The translations under genes were made by a program, and so were the position numbers. Shown piece after piece: positions 1 to 9,571 of a stretch of 62,288 nt of DNA (its first letter is position 1; each line of letters starts with the position of its first letter). Source of the DNA: a virus. Below the pieces are notes generated by a model. The model had not been told where the DNA came from. It saw nothing but the letters and a program-made list of their open reading frames with translations, and ran no database searches. The stretch is taken from the IMG/VR virus record IMGVR_UViG_3300032286_000962, positions 1 through 62,288 of that record; one strand, 5' to 3'.

Positions 1-273
1 GAGTACAAAAAGAAACTAGCCCGTCAAAAAAACGGATGCGCCATTTGCACCGAAGTATGCGGCTCAGGCAAGAGCCTTGCAGTCGATCACTGCCATGAAA
101 GCGGAAAGATTCGCGGTCTTTTGTGCAGCAAATGCAATTTAGGTCTTGGTCTCTTTAGAGATGACATTATCTTACTTGTTGCAGCCAAAAGATATTTAAC
201 GAAATACAAAAAATCGCCATGCAAAAAACCAAAAAGGTCTCCATCCAAATCTCAGGCAAGAAGTGGACGATAG
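1..273 (+). CDS. Recombination endonuclease VII-like protein (5' truncated)
   Basis: The reading frame is open from base 1, so the start lies outside the window. The visible 90 residues hold the endonuclease VII zinc/His-Me signature: a CxxC-type pair (CAICTEVC), then DHCHESGKIRGLLCSKCNLG with its catalytic DH, paired Cys and Asn. In T4 (gp49) this family resolves branched DNA before and during packaging. The C-terminus is rich in Lys, Ser and Arg. The last 55 bases overlap the next gene in another frame. Family assignment is strong; the role in this phage is inferred. Confidence 0.88.
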   Translation, partial: EYKKKLARQKNGCAICTEVCGSGKSLAVDHCHESGKIRGLLCSKCNLGLGLFRDDIILLVAAKRYLTKYKKSPCKKPKRSPSKSQARSGR

Positions 274-500
274 AGTTTGGGAATCCCGGCACGACAAACG
301 GAACCCCCGACGACGCGGTTTGTATCTACGACGAGCGCAGAATTGTGCTTCGTAGGAAGTCGAAAGGGAGTCTCCTGAACTGTACCGCACACGAAATCAT
401 CCACGCTCGGTGCCCAGACCTTGAGGAAAGCGCCGTCCACGACTGCGGAGACCTGATTGACGAAGCGATCAATAAAGTTTTAGAAAATCTGGTTGATTGA
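219..500 (+). CDS. Small HExxH zinc metallopeptidase-like protein
   Basis: A 93-residue protein with HEIIH at residues 58-62 preceded by a helix-like TA, and acidic residues E69/E70 shortly after, as in compact zincin folds of the SprT or ImmA type. No signal peptide or membrane segment is seen. It starts 55 bases inside the end of the endonuclease VII gene, so the pair is translationally linked. The target could be a phage structural precursor or a host protein. The zinc motif is seen directly; protease activity is inferred. Confidence 0.6.
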   Translation: MQKTKKVSIQISGKKWTIEFGNPGTTNGTPDDAVCIYDERRIVLRRKSKGSLLNCTAHEIIHARCPDLEESAVHDCGDLIDEAINKVLENLVD

Positions 501-547
501 CGTTTTTCATCTTTACACTTTGTCCTACTAACCTTATTTTCCAACTC

Positions 548-1771
548 ATGAGCTGCGACTGTAATTCTTCCAACGGCAACGTATATGGACATGTGTGCCG
601 TCAAGACATCCCATATCCAAATATTTCGCACGAGTCGGTACCATCGATGATGGACAACCTGATTACCTCGCTGTACGGGGTTTTCACGAAGTCTGTGGTG
701 AATGGTCGTATAGTTTGGAATATTCCTTGCGATCCAGTGACCTCACCGGGTGAAATTTCGTGGCTTCCACGTGAAGAGGGCGAAGGATTTCTGTGCTACA
801 TGCTGCGAGCATTCAACGCCGTATTCCCTGCAGCAGTCACTCTGGATGGGGTTCAAACACTCACCAACAAGACTCTTATCGCTCCAGTTCTTACTCTACC
901 TACTGGCATCGTTGCTTCTGACATCGGTGCAGGAGCATTTGGTGGGTCAGTAACTCTTGCTGCTACCCAATTAACTGGCATTGTTCCAAACGCAAATACC
1001 ACATCAACTAATCTGGCGTCCCCATTGTCCATTGTTGAGCGTGACGCTTCTGGAGACTTTGCTGCTGGAACAATTTCTGCAGATCTCATTGGAGATGTCA
1101 CGGGAACCATTACTGGAAATGTGATCGGAAATGTCACGGGCAACGTGACAGGAAATCTTACTGGAAATGCTTCTACCACAACTCTTGCAACACGAGCTGC
1201 TGGATTGACAGAAGGCACTACTGGAGCGATTCCTTACCAGTCTTCAGTTGGAAACACTACATTCCTTACCGCAGGAACTACTGGACAGATTTTAACTCAG
1301 GGAGCTGGTGTTCCTGCATGGTCAAACTCATACAAGGGCACTATCACGAACGACTCCGCTCCCGCTGGATATGTCGGAGAATTTGTGACTAGCACCTTGG
1401 CCTCTGGAAGCGCTGTCACACTCACCACAGCGACCTCGGCCAACATAACCAGCATCTCTCTTACTGCTGGAGATTGGGACGTGTTTGGAAGCACAGCCTT
1501 TATACTTACTGCAGCCACTTCTACCTTTGGAAATCTTGGGTATATCGGAGGTATTAGCACGACTTCAAACACTTTGGGAACTCAGGATACATATTTCAAT
1601 TATCCAGTAGATTTGACTACCAAGACTGGGTCATTCAATTTTTCTAATCCACAAGTGAGAATATCGATCGCTTCTACAACCACTGTTTATCTTGTTGGAC
1701 AAGCCACTTTCTCAACAGGGGGCACTTCTGTTAAAGCATTTGGAACTATCTCAGCCCGTCGCGTCCGTTAA
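548..1771 (+). CDS. Tail fibre-like protein with GNVTG repeats
   Basis: The first Met with a sensible N-terminus is at 548 (MSCDCNSSNG); an upstream Met at 497 would add 17 hydrophobic residues with no support. The 407-residue protein has a Cys-rich N-terminal region, then the LDGVQTLTNKTL motif common in phage fibre shafts, then degenerate GxVxGNVTGN repeats around residues 180-205, and a beta-rich C-terminal domain. This is typical of trimeric tail or head fibres that contact the host surface. Which virion site it attaches to cannot be read here. Confidence 0.75.
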   Translation: MSCDCNSSNGNVYGHVCRQDIPYPNISHESVPSMMDNLITSLYGVFTKSVVNGRIVWNIPCDPVTSPGEISWLPREEGEGFLCYMLRAFNAVFPAAVTLDGVQTLTNKTLIAPVLTLPTGIVASDIGAGAFGGSVTLAATQLTGIVPNANTTSTNLASPLSIVERDASGDFAAGTISADLIGDVTGTITGNVIGNVTGNVTGNLTGNASTTTLATRAAGLTEGTTGAIPYQSSVGNTTFLTAGTTGQILTQGAGVPAWSNSYKGTITNDSAPAGYVGEFVTSTLASGSAVTLTTATSANITSISLTAGDWDVFGSTAFILTAATSTFGNLGYIGGISTTSNTLGTQDTYFNYPVDLTTKTGSFNFSNPQVRISIASTTTVYLVGQATFSTGGTSVKAFGTISARRVR

Positions 1772-1783
1772 TCTACACAAATT

Positions 1784-2194
1784 ATGTCCTACTCATCCGC
1801 ACCAGTTGTCCTTCCTGAAGGTTTTTATGACCTGAGCGAGAAGATTGTCGCCCACCCATTGATTGAATCCGCAGAAAAAGCGGAAGAGACCGAGATGGCA
1901 GAGAACAATCTCCACTATCCTTGCTTGTACTTCTCCAACGCGCCTGAAGGTCTCAAAGATCTTCCGAAGGAAGGAACTGCAGTCATTCATTACAAAAAAG
2001 TAATGGAGCGCACCGAAAAGGTAGAACGGTCAGGAAAGACTCTTACGAACTACTGCATCGAGCTTGAGATCCATGGGATTAAACCTTCCAAGGACTCCGC
2101 CACTTACGAGACCAAGGAAGTTGAACCCGACGATGAGGACGCCATCGAGAAGGGCTTAGAAGAAGCGTCAGAAGAAACCTCAACCGAAGATTAA
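1784..2194 (+). CDS. Hypothetical virion-module protein, acidic C-terminus
   Basis: A 136-residue protein with no domain I recognise. The middle (residues 45-100) looks like a small beta-rich fold (PCLYFSNAPEG, AVIHYKKVMERTEK), and the last 30 residues are almost all Asp, Glu, Ser and Thr. It sits between a fibre gene and the adaptor-like gene with gaps of only 12 and 4 bases, so it is probably made with tail parts. The acidic tail could be a DNA mimic or an assembly tether; both are guesses. Confidence 0.65.
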   Translation: MSYSSAPVVLPEGFYDLSEKIVAHPLIESAEKAEETEMAENNLHYPCLYFSNAPEGLKDLPKEGTAVIHYKKVMERTEKVERSGKTLTNYCIELEIHGIKPSKDSATYETKEVEPDDEDAIEKGLEEASEETSTED

Positions 2195-2198
2195 TACC

Positions 2199-2528
2199 AT
2201 GCCCTCAGACCCATCCATGCCCCCTACGGAGGCTCCTACCCCATCTCCTGTTCCTGCTGGTGTACCAGAGGGCATCGCCGCTCCCATGGGCGGAGGATCC
2301 GTGATGATGCAGATGCCGAAGAGCGCTTTTGATGAGCTCGCAGATATTGCTGCGATGCTTGCAGACGCTTTGCAACGTGCTCGTGGCCAAGTTGATTCTG
2401 AAGCGGCTGTAGCTCAAGCTCCCGCTCCTGAAGGAATGGTTCCAGAAGAGATTCCTGCTGAGATGGCTTCTGCAGATGAGCAGGATCTTGCTATGTTTGC
2501 TCAAGAGCTCAACAATCGCGGAAAGTAA
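2199..2528 (+). CDS. Hypothetical Pro/Ala/Met-rich small protein
   Basis: A 109-residue protein with a proline-rich first 35 residues, a Gly/Met segment (GGGSVMMQMPKSAFDEL) and a predicted helix around residues 40-70, then an acidic Ala/Pro/Glu-rich region ending in a short helix. No known domain is recognised. It is closely spaced with its neighbours (4 bases after the upstream stop, 12 before the next start). The composition suits a flexible assembly linker or scaffold-like factor for the tail module, but this is inference. Confidence 0.6.
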   Translation: MPSDPSMPPTEAPTPSPVPAGVPEGIAAPMGGGSVMMQMPKSAFDELADIAAMLADALQRARGQVDSEAAVAQAPAPEGMVPEEIPAEMASADEQDLAMFAQELNNRGK

Positions 2529-2540
2529 AAATTAAAAATT

Positions 2541-5500
2541 ATGTTCGTCTCAGAAATCTTTAGCGAGGCGGCTGAGATTTTAGGAACAACCGACGAAAGC
2601 AGGGTATTCCGAAAGCTCACTCAGGCCGTGCAGGCTCTCATGGAGAGTGGACACTGGTTCCACACTACCCGTGAGGTCGATGTCTGCACTGGTTGGGATG
2701 GGTTTACAGTCACGCTACCGAAAGACATTGAAGTTCCATTGGCTATTAATATGGACGGATCTCCGTCGTATTTTCGCGGAAAACTTTTTCAGTATCACGT
2801 AAATCAAGGCGGAAGATTCGAGTCGGTAAATTGGGCGTGGGACGATCGGGGATTCGTTGCTACTCAGATGGATATTCGCCAGCCAGCGCAGGTCATTGCG
2901 GTAGCCGAGAGCGACGCAGATGTTGGTGCAACTTTAAGACTTGTCGGAACCAACCAATGGAATCGCGATCTGCGATCTCAAACTGCGGATGGGACTGGAG
3001 TTGATGGAATCATCATCCCAGTTCACAGTCTCAGTGATTTTACTCGCGGAACTATCATTCCTGATGGCAATACAATTGTAACTCGTGAAGTAGCAGTCAC
3101 TCCGATTACTAAGTTTGAGTCCACGACTCCTCATCAACTTGCATCTGGTCAGGGTATGATTCTTTCTACCGTTACTGGAACAACTCCGACTGGGATCACT
3201 GATTCCAATCAGTACTACGTTGGAGTAGTTAATCCAACTACGATTCAGCTTTATAGCGACCCTCTTTACGCAAAAAGCGGAACCTATCCGATTGCTTTGT
3301 CCAATATTACTGATGCTGGAACATTAAGACTTACTGATCAGAGGACTGCAAACTTGGTGACTTCCATAGAATTGTCCTCTCCGCCAACGATTTCATTGAG
3401 TGTAGGGAACCCTGTAACTTTTGAGGGAGCAATTTTACCAAGCCCCTTGGTAGAAGGAGTCACGTACTACATAAATTCGTTGGACTCTACAAATTTCCAA
3501 GTCTTCCTAAGTCTTTCAGACGCACAAACTCAAACGCGTCCAATTTATCTTACTGGAACTTCTCTGACATTTTCCATGTACATCAGGAAGCCAATTGCTC
3601 CGATTACGAAACTTACTTTTTCAGTTCCTCACTACTATTCAACTGGTGATTTGGTACAAGCTAGTACAAACGGTGGAACTCTCCCAGAACCTCTTGTATT
3701 GTCTCAGAATTATTACGTCTACGTGATCGATGACTTGACGGTAACTCTGCACGTATCGAACTCGGATGCTTTGTCTGGAATTAATCCAATTGTGTTAACT
3801 ACTGCAGGAACTGGTCAAAACTCTTTGGCAAAACTAATCCCTGCAACAGTTGCAATTGGAACTACAAGTAACGTGCTAGCTACTGGAGTTGGACTATCTC
3901 CAGCAACTGGATCAGGAGCAACGGTGAGAGCAAATTTAACAGGCCCTGTTACAAATATAACAGTTACTGCTGGAGGATCTAGTTATGGAAGTGTTCCGTT
4001 AGTTACTTTTGATAGCACAGGAGGAACTGGGTACGTATCAACACCAAGTGTTCAACTTGTCGGTAGTACTGGAGTTGGAGCGGTTTTTACTGCAAATATT
4101 GCGGGAGGTAAAATTACATCATTCACTAGAGTGTCTGGCGGAAGTGGATATACATTTGCTCCAACCGTAGTCATTAGTAATGGCGGAGGATACGGAGCCG
4201 CAGCACATGCTGTAGTAGTTGCTGGAGCTGTCGATTCTATCGTACTTGACCCAGTTGGATCTGGAGTTACCGCACATGCGTTGATCAATTCAATTACCAA
4301 TGTGGTCACAAACATAATTATTGATGACCCCGGTCAAGGCTACCAATTTCCACCACGAGTAACTATCTCAGGAGGAGGTGGAGCAGGTGCAACCGCCACA
4401 TCCACATTGACAACTTCATTTATTGAGAGCTACACAGTGCTCACTAGAGGATCAGGATACTTGTACCCACCAGCAGTATCCATCGTTGGTGGCGGAGGAA
4501 CTGGAGCAGCAGCAACCGCAGTAGTCCAAGGTGGTGAAGTAGTTTCAATATCTGTAATCTCTGAAGGTACAGGATACTCTGCTGCTCCATCGGTCAATCT
4601 TGTGTCTTCTACTGGAGCTTTTGTTCAATTTACAAGTACTGGAACTCTTCCAACACCACTAGTTCAAGGAACTACTTACAGAGCTGATGCTCCGTTGTCT
4701 GCTAATGGGTTTACAGTTGTTAACGCTGACTTTAGCCCCGTGAATATTACTTCTCTAGGAGCAGGAACCTTGTATGTGGTTATTTCAAGAACTTTTGGAG
4801 TTACGTTTACAAACGACTGGACTGGAGATTTCTCAGCTACTCCAACTGGAACTGCAATCTACTTCGGAACTGATTACTTGCTGCCAGTTACGTCTCCACC
4901 AATTGATTCAAGTACTGAATTTTGGTTGAGAAGGTTGACTAATGATACGGCTCAAGTTTTTGACACAGAAGCTCATGCTAATGGAACTGGTGCTACTGGA
5001 AAAGTGATCATTACCCAATTTGGAACTGGTCAATCGTATTATGCAATTAAGCAAACTGCTCAAGCAGTTCCTTACAACAATCAGTTAGCTGTTAGCAATA
5101 TTCAATATCTTTCAGACGGACAACGAGTTAAAGTTTCTACAACTGGGACTCTTCCAGCACCTTTGGAAGACGATATCGAGTATACTATAAAAATTGTAGA
5201 CTCAAACATTGAGCTTTATGAAAACAATCTACTAGTAGATTACACAACTCTTGGAGTGGGAGAGTTAAAAATTAATATCGTCAGAGATTTCACAGTAGTT
5301 CCAGCGACTACACTTACTTTGAACAATGCTTTTTACAATACTGGAACTGAGGTTATTGCTAGGGCGTCTGAAAATGACGTACTACCAACCCCCCTTCTTC
5401 CAGATACTTCGTACTTCGTCAGGTTCTTTGATAACAATGAAATTGAACTGTACGACACTTTTGCACACGCTTCTGGAACTGGAACTACTGGTCGCATATC

Positions 5501-5996
5501 GTATACAAAAACTGGCAATTCACTTGAGAGCAGTTTCTTTGTTGATGCCATAGAAGACATAACACTTGTAAAAGCTATATATCACGTCGAAAAGCCAGTC
5601 ACTCAAGGATATGTCAGCTTGTACGCTTACGATTACGGACGCAGCAACGACATGACTCTTATTGGTCAGTACCATCCGACCGAAGTTAATCCTAAGTATC
5701 GTCGAGTACGTCTTGGATCCGCCTGCTCTTGGGCTAGAATCATTTATCGAGTCAAGGCACCTAAAATAACAAGCATGTTCGATTACATTCCCGTTGAGCA
5801 AGAACGCGCCCTGATCGCTGCGGTTCACGCGGTTGATCTTGAGGATAAAGATTTTATGGATCAGGCCACCAAGTACTGGGCAATGGCTCTCAACTATCTC
5901 AAGAACCAACAGAATAGCATGGACGGACACGCCTTTGTTCCTCCGCAAATCAACAACATCACGTACGGAGATGGAACAGATCCCGTGATGTTCTAG
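2541..5996 (+). CDS. Tail adaptor-like protein with inserted beta repeats
   Basis: A 1151-residue protein. Residues 1-160 and 996-1151 resemble the two halves of a podovirus adaptor (T7 gp11-like): an N-terminal helical segment then a GHWF beta region, and a C-terminal part ending in helices (VEQERALIAAVHAVDLED). Between them lie about seven Ig-like repeats with the theme LPxPLxxGxxYxV (near residues 190, 270, 355, 690, 843, 917), and a block at about 436-690 of roughly 40-residue repeats with GSGY..P.V.I.GGGGTGA. Such repeats in phage tails usually bind surface glycans. The adaptor role is inferred from the flanks and from the nozzle-like gene that follows. Confidence 0.65.
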   Translation: MFVSEIFSEAAEILGTTDESRVFRKLTQAVQALMESGHWFHTTREVDVCTGWDGFTVTLPKDIEVPLAINMDGSPSYFRGKLFQYHVNQGGRFESVNWAWDDRGFVATQMDIRQPAQVIAVAESDADVGATLRLVGTNQWNRDLRSQTADGTGVDGIIIPVHSLSDFTRGTIIPDGNTIVTREVAVTPITKFESTTPHQLASGQGMILSTVTGTTPTGITDSNQYYVGVVNPTTIQLYSDPLYAKSGTYPIALSNITDAGTLRLTDQRTANLVTSIELSSPPTISLSVGNPVTFEGAILPSPLVEGVTYYINSLDSTNFQVFLSLSDAQTQTRPIYLTGTSLTFSMYIRKPIAPITKLTFSVPHYYSTGDLVQASTNGGTLPEPLVLSQNYYVYVIDDLTVTLHVSNSDALSGINPIVLTTAGTGQNSLAKLIPATVAIGTTSNVLATGVGLSPATGSGATVRANLTGPVTNITVTAGGSSYGSVPLVTFDSTGGTGYVSTPSVQLVGSTGVGAVFTANIAGGKITSFTRVSGGSGYTFAPTVVISNGGGYGAAAHAVVVAGAVDSIVLDPVGSGVTAHALINSITNVVTNIIIDDPGQGYQFPPRVTISGGGGAGATATSTLTTSFIESYTVLTRGSGYLYPPAVSIVGGGGTGAAATAVVQGGEVVSISVISEGTGYSAAPSVNLVSSTGAFVQFTSTGTLPTPLVQGTTYRADAPLSANGFTVVNADFSPVNITSLGAGTLYVVISRTFGVTFTNDWTGDFSATPTGTAIYFGTDYLLPVTSPPIDSSTEFWLRRLTNDTAQVFDTEAHANGTGATGKVIITQFGTGQSYYAIKQTAQAVPYNNQLAVSNIQYLSDGQRVKVSTTGTLPAPLEDDIEYTIKIVDSNIELYENNLLVDYTTLGVGELKINIVRDFTVVPATTLTLNNAFYNTGTEVIARASENDVLPTPLLPDTSYFVRFFDNNEIELYDTFAHASGTGTTGRISYTKTGNSLESSFFVDAIEDITLVKAIYHVEKPVTQGYVSLYAYDYGRSNDMTLIGQYHPTEVNPKYRRVRLGSACSWARIIYRVKAPKITSMFDYIPVEQERALIAAVHAVDLEDKDFMDQATKYWAMALNYLKNQQNSMDGHAFVPPQINNITYGDGTDPVMF

Positions 5997-6000
5997 TCCT

Positions 6001-8130
6001 ATGAAATCACCGAATGTTACATCGGGTAGAGTTGAGAAGGTTACCGCTGGGTGGACTAAGGGAATAAATAGCGTTAGAAACCCATGGAACCTTTCAGCTG
6101 ATCAATTAAAATGGGGCGTTAACGTAACCGTTCGTGGAGGGATTGCACAGACTCGTCCCGGTCAAGGGATGAAGTTGTCACTCCCGCCGGGCAACCTCCA
6201 AGGAGGCTGTTTCTTCGCCTCAAACAAGCAAGCCAAGGCCGCTAGCACGTCAATCTCTAGCGGAAGAACTTCTACCGTTAGTGCAACCATCTACAACTAC
6301 GATGGCACTACTTCTTTTGAAGAAGAGTTGCCCTATATTGTATTTGCAGTTGGAGGATCCGTTTACTTTGCTCCATTTCCACTTGTTCAGCCTAAAGATT
6401 GGAACGACTACAAGTTGAAGAATATTTCTCTTAGCCCAGACGTTAAGGAATTTGTTTTTACTGTAGCTACTCAGACCGCAACCCTTAGTGCTGGTGGAGA
6501 CGTAACCGTCACTCCTTCTAACCGCGTTGTGATCATACAGGACGGAATAAGTGCTCCAGCGTATTGGGACGGATCCGACAAGAATGGCGGACAGGAGAGC
6601 AAGATTCCCGTTGGGTACTGGATGTCGTTTTCAGGAAACAGACTCTGGGTTGCAGCTAAGAATATCGTATTTGCTTCCGACATTGGAAATCCATTTTCTT
6701 GGACTGAAAGAACCGAAGGAGCTGGCAGGGGAGACTTTTCGTTCCCGCGCACAGTCACTGCACTTGTCGATTATATCGGTCAGGACAATGATACCAAGTT
6801 AATCGTATTTACAGATAGAGCTACATACTCGCTGTCTAGTGGAATTCTCGATAGATCTCAGTGGGCAACTACTGCAAATTTCCAAAAGACTCTTTTTGCT
6901 ACAATCGGCTGCATAGCTGGTAAGTCGATAGCATTTCAGGCTGGTCTCATGTGGTGGTACTCACGTGGCGGGCTAATAAATACAAACGTAGCTGCTGGCG
7001 TGTATGTTTCTTCTCAGGCGCTATACAAGGACGTTGAGATGGCCCGCGTGAAAAGATACATGCCATCCAACATGTCGAGTATCTGTGCGACTTCATTTGA
7101 GAATTACCTTCTTTACTCCATCCCTTACCTAGAAGCACTTCCTAGCGCGACTATGGTTCTCGACTACGCTGCGGCAAGTGAATTGACCCAGAGTGAGATT
7201 CCAGCTTGGGCTGGAGTGTGGAATGGAACGCGTCCTATTGAGTGGGTGTCGGGAACTATTGGACAACAGCCACGCTTGTTCCATTTTTCAGTCGACTACG
7301 TACCTACAAACGATGGTTCGTACAACCACCTTTGGGAATCCTTCCTTCCAGAGCGAGTCGATAGTTATTTACAGATTAATCCTGATGGATCCACTACGAC
7401 GAAGTACTCAAGGATCTATTCTCAGGCCGAGACAGCGCTTATGGGCGACGGCATGGATCTCAAGCAGATCAAGTACGGAGAACTAGACTGCTCTCAGATC
7501 GGTGGAACGGTTGACCTTCGCGTGTCGTACCGAGGAAGCAAAGGCGCGTACCAACCCATTCTTAATACTCGTTTCCTAGCGGTTACCGACGACTATCAGT
7601 TCGACAAGACTCCGCAGGCCGAGAAGATTGCTGAGTACGGAATTCTAAGGACGCAGCATCGACGTGTATCGACCGAGTCGGTGCAACGCTTAGACGTAAG
7701 TTCTTGCGAAACGAGATACTCTTCCGACGTGGACAAGGCGTTTAGTCTACTCGTCGAGTGGTGCGGAGAGCTGGGACTAGAAGCTGTTCGTGTGTTCATG
7801 GATCCATGGCAGGAGATGTCTGTTGGAATTCCGCAGTCCGACGAAAAAGAATCCTGCATCATCCACGAGGATGGGACTTACTCCCTCGTTGAACTTGAGG
7901 AGAGTCCTTATGAGGTTGCAAATTACAACGCTCAGTCGTGGTTTGCCACTCAGACACAAACAATCACATTACCCTGCACAAGTGGCCTTGGATTCGATGT
8001 TTCAGCAACTGCCACCGCGTCTGCGGAATCGTTTGTCTCATTGGCGGACGCAACTCAGAAAGCAATAACTCTGGCAGCACAAGCAGCATCTGCAGCAGCA
8101 CAAAAGTATAGGCAACAGAACCCCTGCTAA
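6001..8130 (+). CDS. Tail tubular/nozzle-like protein
   Basis: A 709-residue protein. The N-terminus (WTKGINSVRNPWNL, then QLKWGVNVTVRGGIAQTRPG) matches the start seen in many podovirus nozzle or tail tubular B-like proteins, which form the beta-propeller end of the short tail. The remainder is beta-rich, and the final 60 residues become Ala-rich and helical. It starts 4 bases after the adaptor-like gene stop, the usual adaptor-nozzle order. There is no clear Shine-Dalgarno. Confidence in a virion tail role is good; the exact family is less certain. Confidence 0.65.
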   Translation: MKSPNVTSGRVEKVTAGWTKGINSVRNPWNLSADQLKWGVNVTVRGGIAQTRPGQGMKLSLPPGNLQGGCFFASNKQAKAASTSISSGRTSTVSATIYNYDGTTSFEEELPYIVFAVGGSVYFAPFPLVQPKDWNDYKLKNISLSPDVKEFVFTVATQTATLSAGGDVTVTPSNRVVIIQDGISAPAYWDGSDKNGGQESKIPVGYWMSFSGNRLWVAAKNIVFASDIGNPFSWTERTEGAGRGDFSFPRTVTALVDYIGQDNDTKLIVFTDRATYSLSSGILDRSQWATTANFQKTLFATIGCIAGKSIAFQAGLMWWYSRGGLINTNVAAGVYVSSQALYKDVEMARVKRYMPSNMSSICATSFENYLLYSIPYLEALPSATMVLDYAAASELTQSEIPAWAGVWNGTRPIEWVSGTIGQQPRLFHFSVDYVPTNDGSYNHLWESFLPERVDSYLQINPDGSTTTKYSRIYSQAETALMGDGMDLKQIKYGELDCSQIGGTVDLRVSYRGSKGAYQPILNTRFLAVTDDYQFDKTPQAEKIAEYGILRTQHRRVSTESVQRLDVSSCETRYSSDVDKAFSLLVEWCGELGLEAVRVFMDPWQEMSVGIPQSDEKESCIIHEDGTYSLVELEESPYEVANYNAQSWFATQTQTITLPCTSGLGFDVSATATASAESFVSLADATQKAITLAAQAASAAAQKYRQQNPC

Positions 8131-8132
8131 TC

Positions 8133-8906
8133 ATGCCAACGATTCAGGATGCCAATACCAAGATCACAAGTTTCCCAAACAAATTTGTGAGTCCATGGGG
8201 AAATGATGCGATCACTCCATTTTACTCGTCCATGCCTCTAAAGACGCCAGTAGAGGGATGCTTGGAGTGCATCGTTTGTGGAACTTCAGTGGACAGGACT
8301 CAGATTGTGGCGGACGAAAACTTATCTAGAGTTCAAATTACCAACACGTATGTTCCGTCTGAAATTTTTACTGGATCAGAGGGAGACCAAGATTGGGGCA
8401 ATATTTTAAATTGGACTGATAATAATGGAGCTCAATCCACACTACTTCCCAACGATCTTTCAGAAGTAGAAATTCAGTCTAGTATTTCCACTAATTCAAG
8501 TGGGACTACTGGATATTGTTACTCTTTGACAACCTCAAATAATGCTTCTATTTCAGGCACATCTATTAACTGCATACAAGAAGCAACATTCAATGGAAGC
8601 TCAACTTGCATGGGATTTGACCCAGAGTTTACTTTAACTTCTCCAATAACTTATTTTAAAGATGAGTCGTTTTGTAATGGGAATGTTTTTGGAGACGTTG
8701 TTTTCAGTGATACTGCTGTGATGAATGGATTCATTGGAGACCCCGGCGAAGAAATCTATGTTGAGATCCACGGAGACGTAATTTTTACAGAGAACTCTGA
8801 AGCCAACTACGGAAAAGTTTTTGGAAACGTAGACGTGTACTCACCAGCTCAAAATCCAATTTGGCTTACTGAAGTTACTGGTACAATAACCTACCACGGG
8901 TATTAA
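8133..8906 (+). CDS. Fibre-tip-like virion protein, paralogue 1
   Basis: A 257-residue protein whose first 50 residues (MPTIQDANTKITSFPNKF, then SPWGNDAITPFYSSMPLKTP and a CxxC pair, CLECIVCG) are repeated in the next gene. The rest is Ser/Thr/Asn-rich beta structure with short repeated GNVFGDVVF-like steps suggestive of a beta helix. The shared head probably docks on one virion site while the variable body faces outward. No enzyme motif is seen. Confidence 0.6.
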   Translation: MPTIQDANTKITSFPNKFVSPWGNDAITPFYSSMPLKTPVEGCLECIVCGTSVDRTQIVADENLSRVQITNTYVPSEIFTGSEGDQDWGNILNWTDNNGAQSTLLPNDLSEVEIQSSISTNSSGTTGYCYSLTTSNNASISGTSINCIQEATFNGSSTCMGFDPEFTLTSPITYFKDESFCNGNVFGDVVFSDTAVMNGFIGDPGEEIYVEIHGDVIFTENSEANYGKVFGNVDVYSPAQNPIWLTEVTGTITYHGY

Positions 8907-8912
8907 AATATC

Positions 8913-9554
8913 ATGCCATCCATCCAGACAGCATCGATTCCAGTGACGTCATTCCCCAATGAGTTTGTGTCGCCTTGGGGCAATGACGAGGTAATTCCCT
9001 TGTACTCGTCTGTTCCTCTTAAAACTCCTGTTGTAGGTTGTTTGCCTTGTGTGGTTTGCGGAAATTCTAATACTCGGTATCAGATTATTTCTGGAGCTGA
9101 TCAAAACCAATCAGGATTCCTAGCAGGATCCCAATCAGGATCCCAACCTATATTAACTATCTCACAGCCGGGAATTTGGTTTTCTGGATTTATAACCCCA
9201 TCCAACAAATATCAGACCGCTGTTTTATTCGATTGGGACACGTGTTTATTTAGTGCTGGAATTTTAGACTATTCGGAAACTCCACTTTTAGCTGATGGAA
9301 ACTCTCTCAATTCAGTTCCATGGTTGGTTGATGGACATGTAAAATTAAAAGCAGTTGGGGAAGATGTCGGAGAAATTATAGAATCTACTGGAGGATATGC
9401 ATCTTTGTATCCAGTAGGAACGACTTTGCCAATTTCCAGTATTTTTAACGAAAATAATTATCCACAGATAATCGACGACACTCATAGGTCTCTTGAGGGA
9501 GGCCCATTTTGTGGTAATCCAACTGGTGCTTATGTGCAGTGTGCCCTCTACTAA
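8913..9554 (+). CDS. Fibre-tip-like virion protein, paralogue 2
   Basis: A 213-residue protein with the same N-terminal module as the gene before it (SFPNEFVSPWGNDEVIPLYSS, then CLPCVVCG), followed by an unrelated body rich in Gly, Ser and aromatic residues. The GSQSGSQP segment is encoded by a short tandem repeat near 9125-9145. A tandem pair with a conserved anchor and divergent ends is what is expected of adsorption proteins that change by duplication. The receptor is unknown. Confidence 0.6.
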   Translation: MPSIQTASIPVTSFPNEFVSPWGNDEVIPLYSSVPLKTPVVGCLPCVVCGNSNTRYQIISGADQNQSGFLAGSQSGSQPILTISQPGIWFSGFITPSNKYQTAVLFDWDTCLFSAGILDYSETPLLADGNSLNSVPWLVDGHVKLKAVGEDVGEIIESTGGYASLYPVGTTLPISSIFNENNYPQIIDDTHRSLEGGPFCGNPTGAYVQCALY

Positions 9555-9571
9555 ATTTTTATAAAAAATCT

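Noticed and set aside
497-531. TTGACG with possible -10 upstream of the first fibre gene
   Set aside because: No -10-like box at 16-18 bases; the nearest candidates are 11 or 23 bases away.
8133-9554. Diversity-generating retroelement
   Set aside because: The paired proteins suggested one, but no reverse transcriptase gene or template/variable repeat with adenine-specific differences was found.
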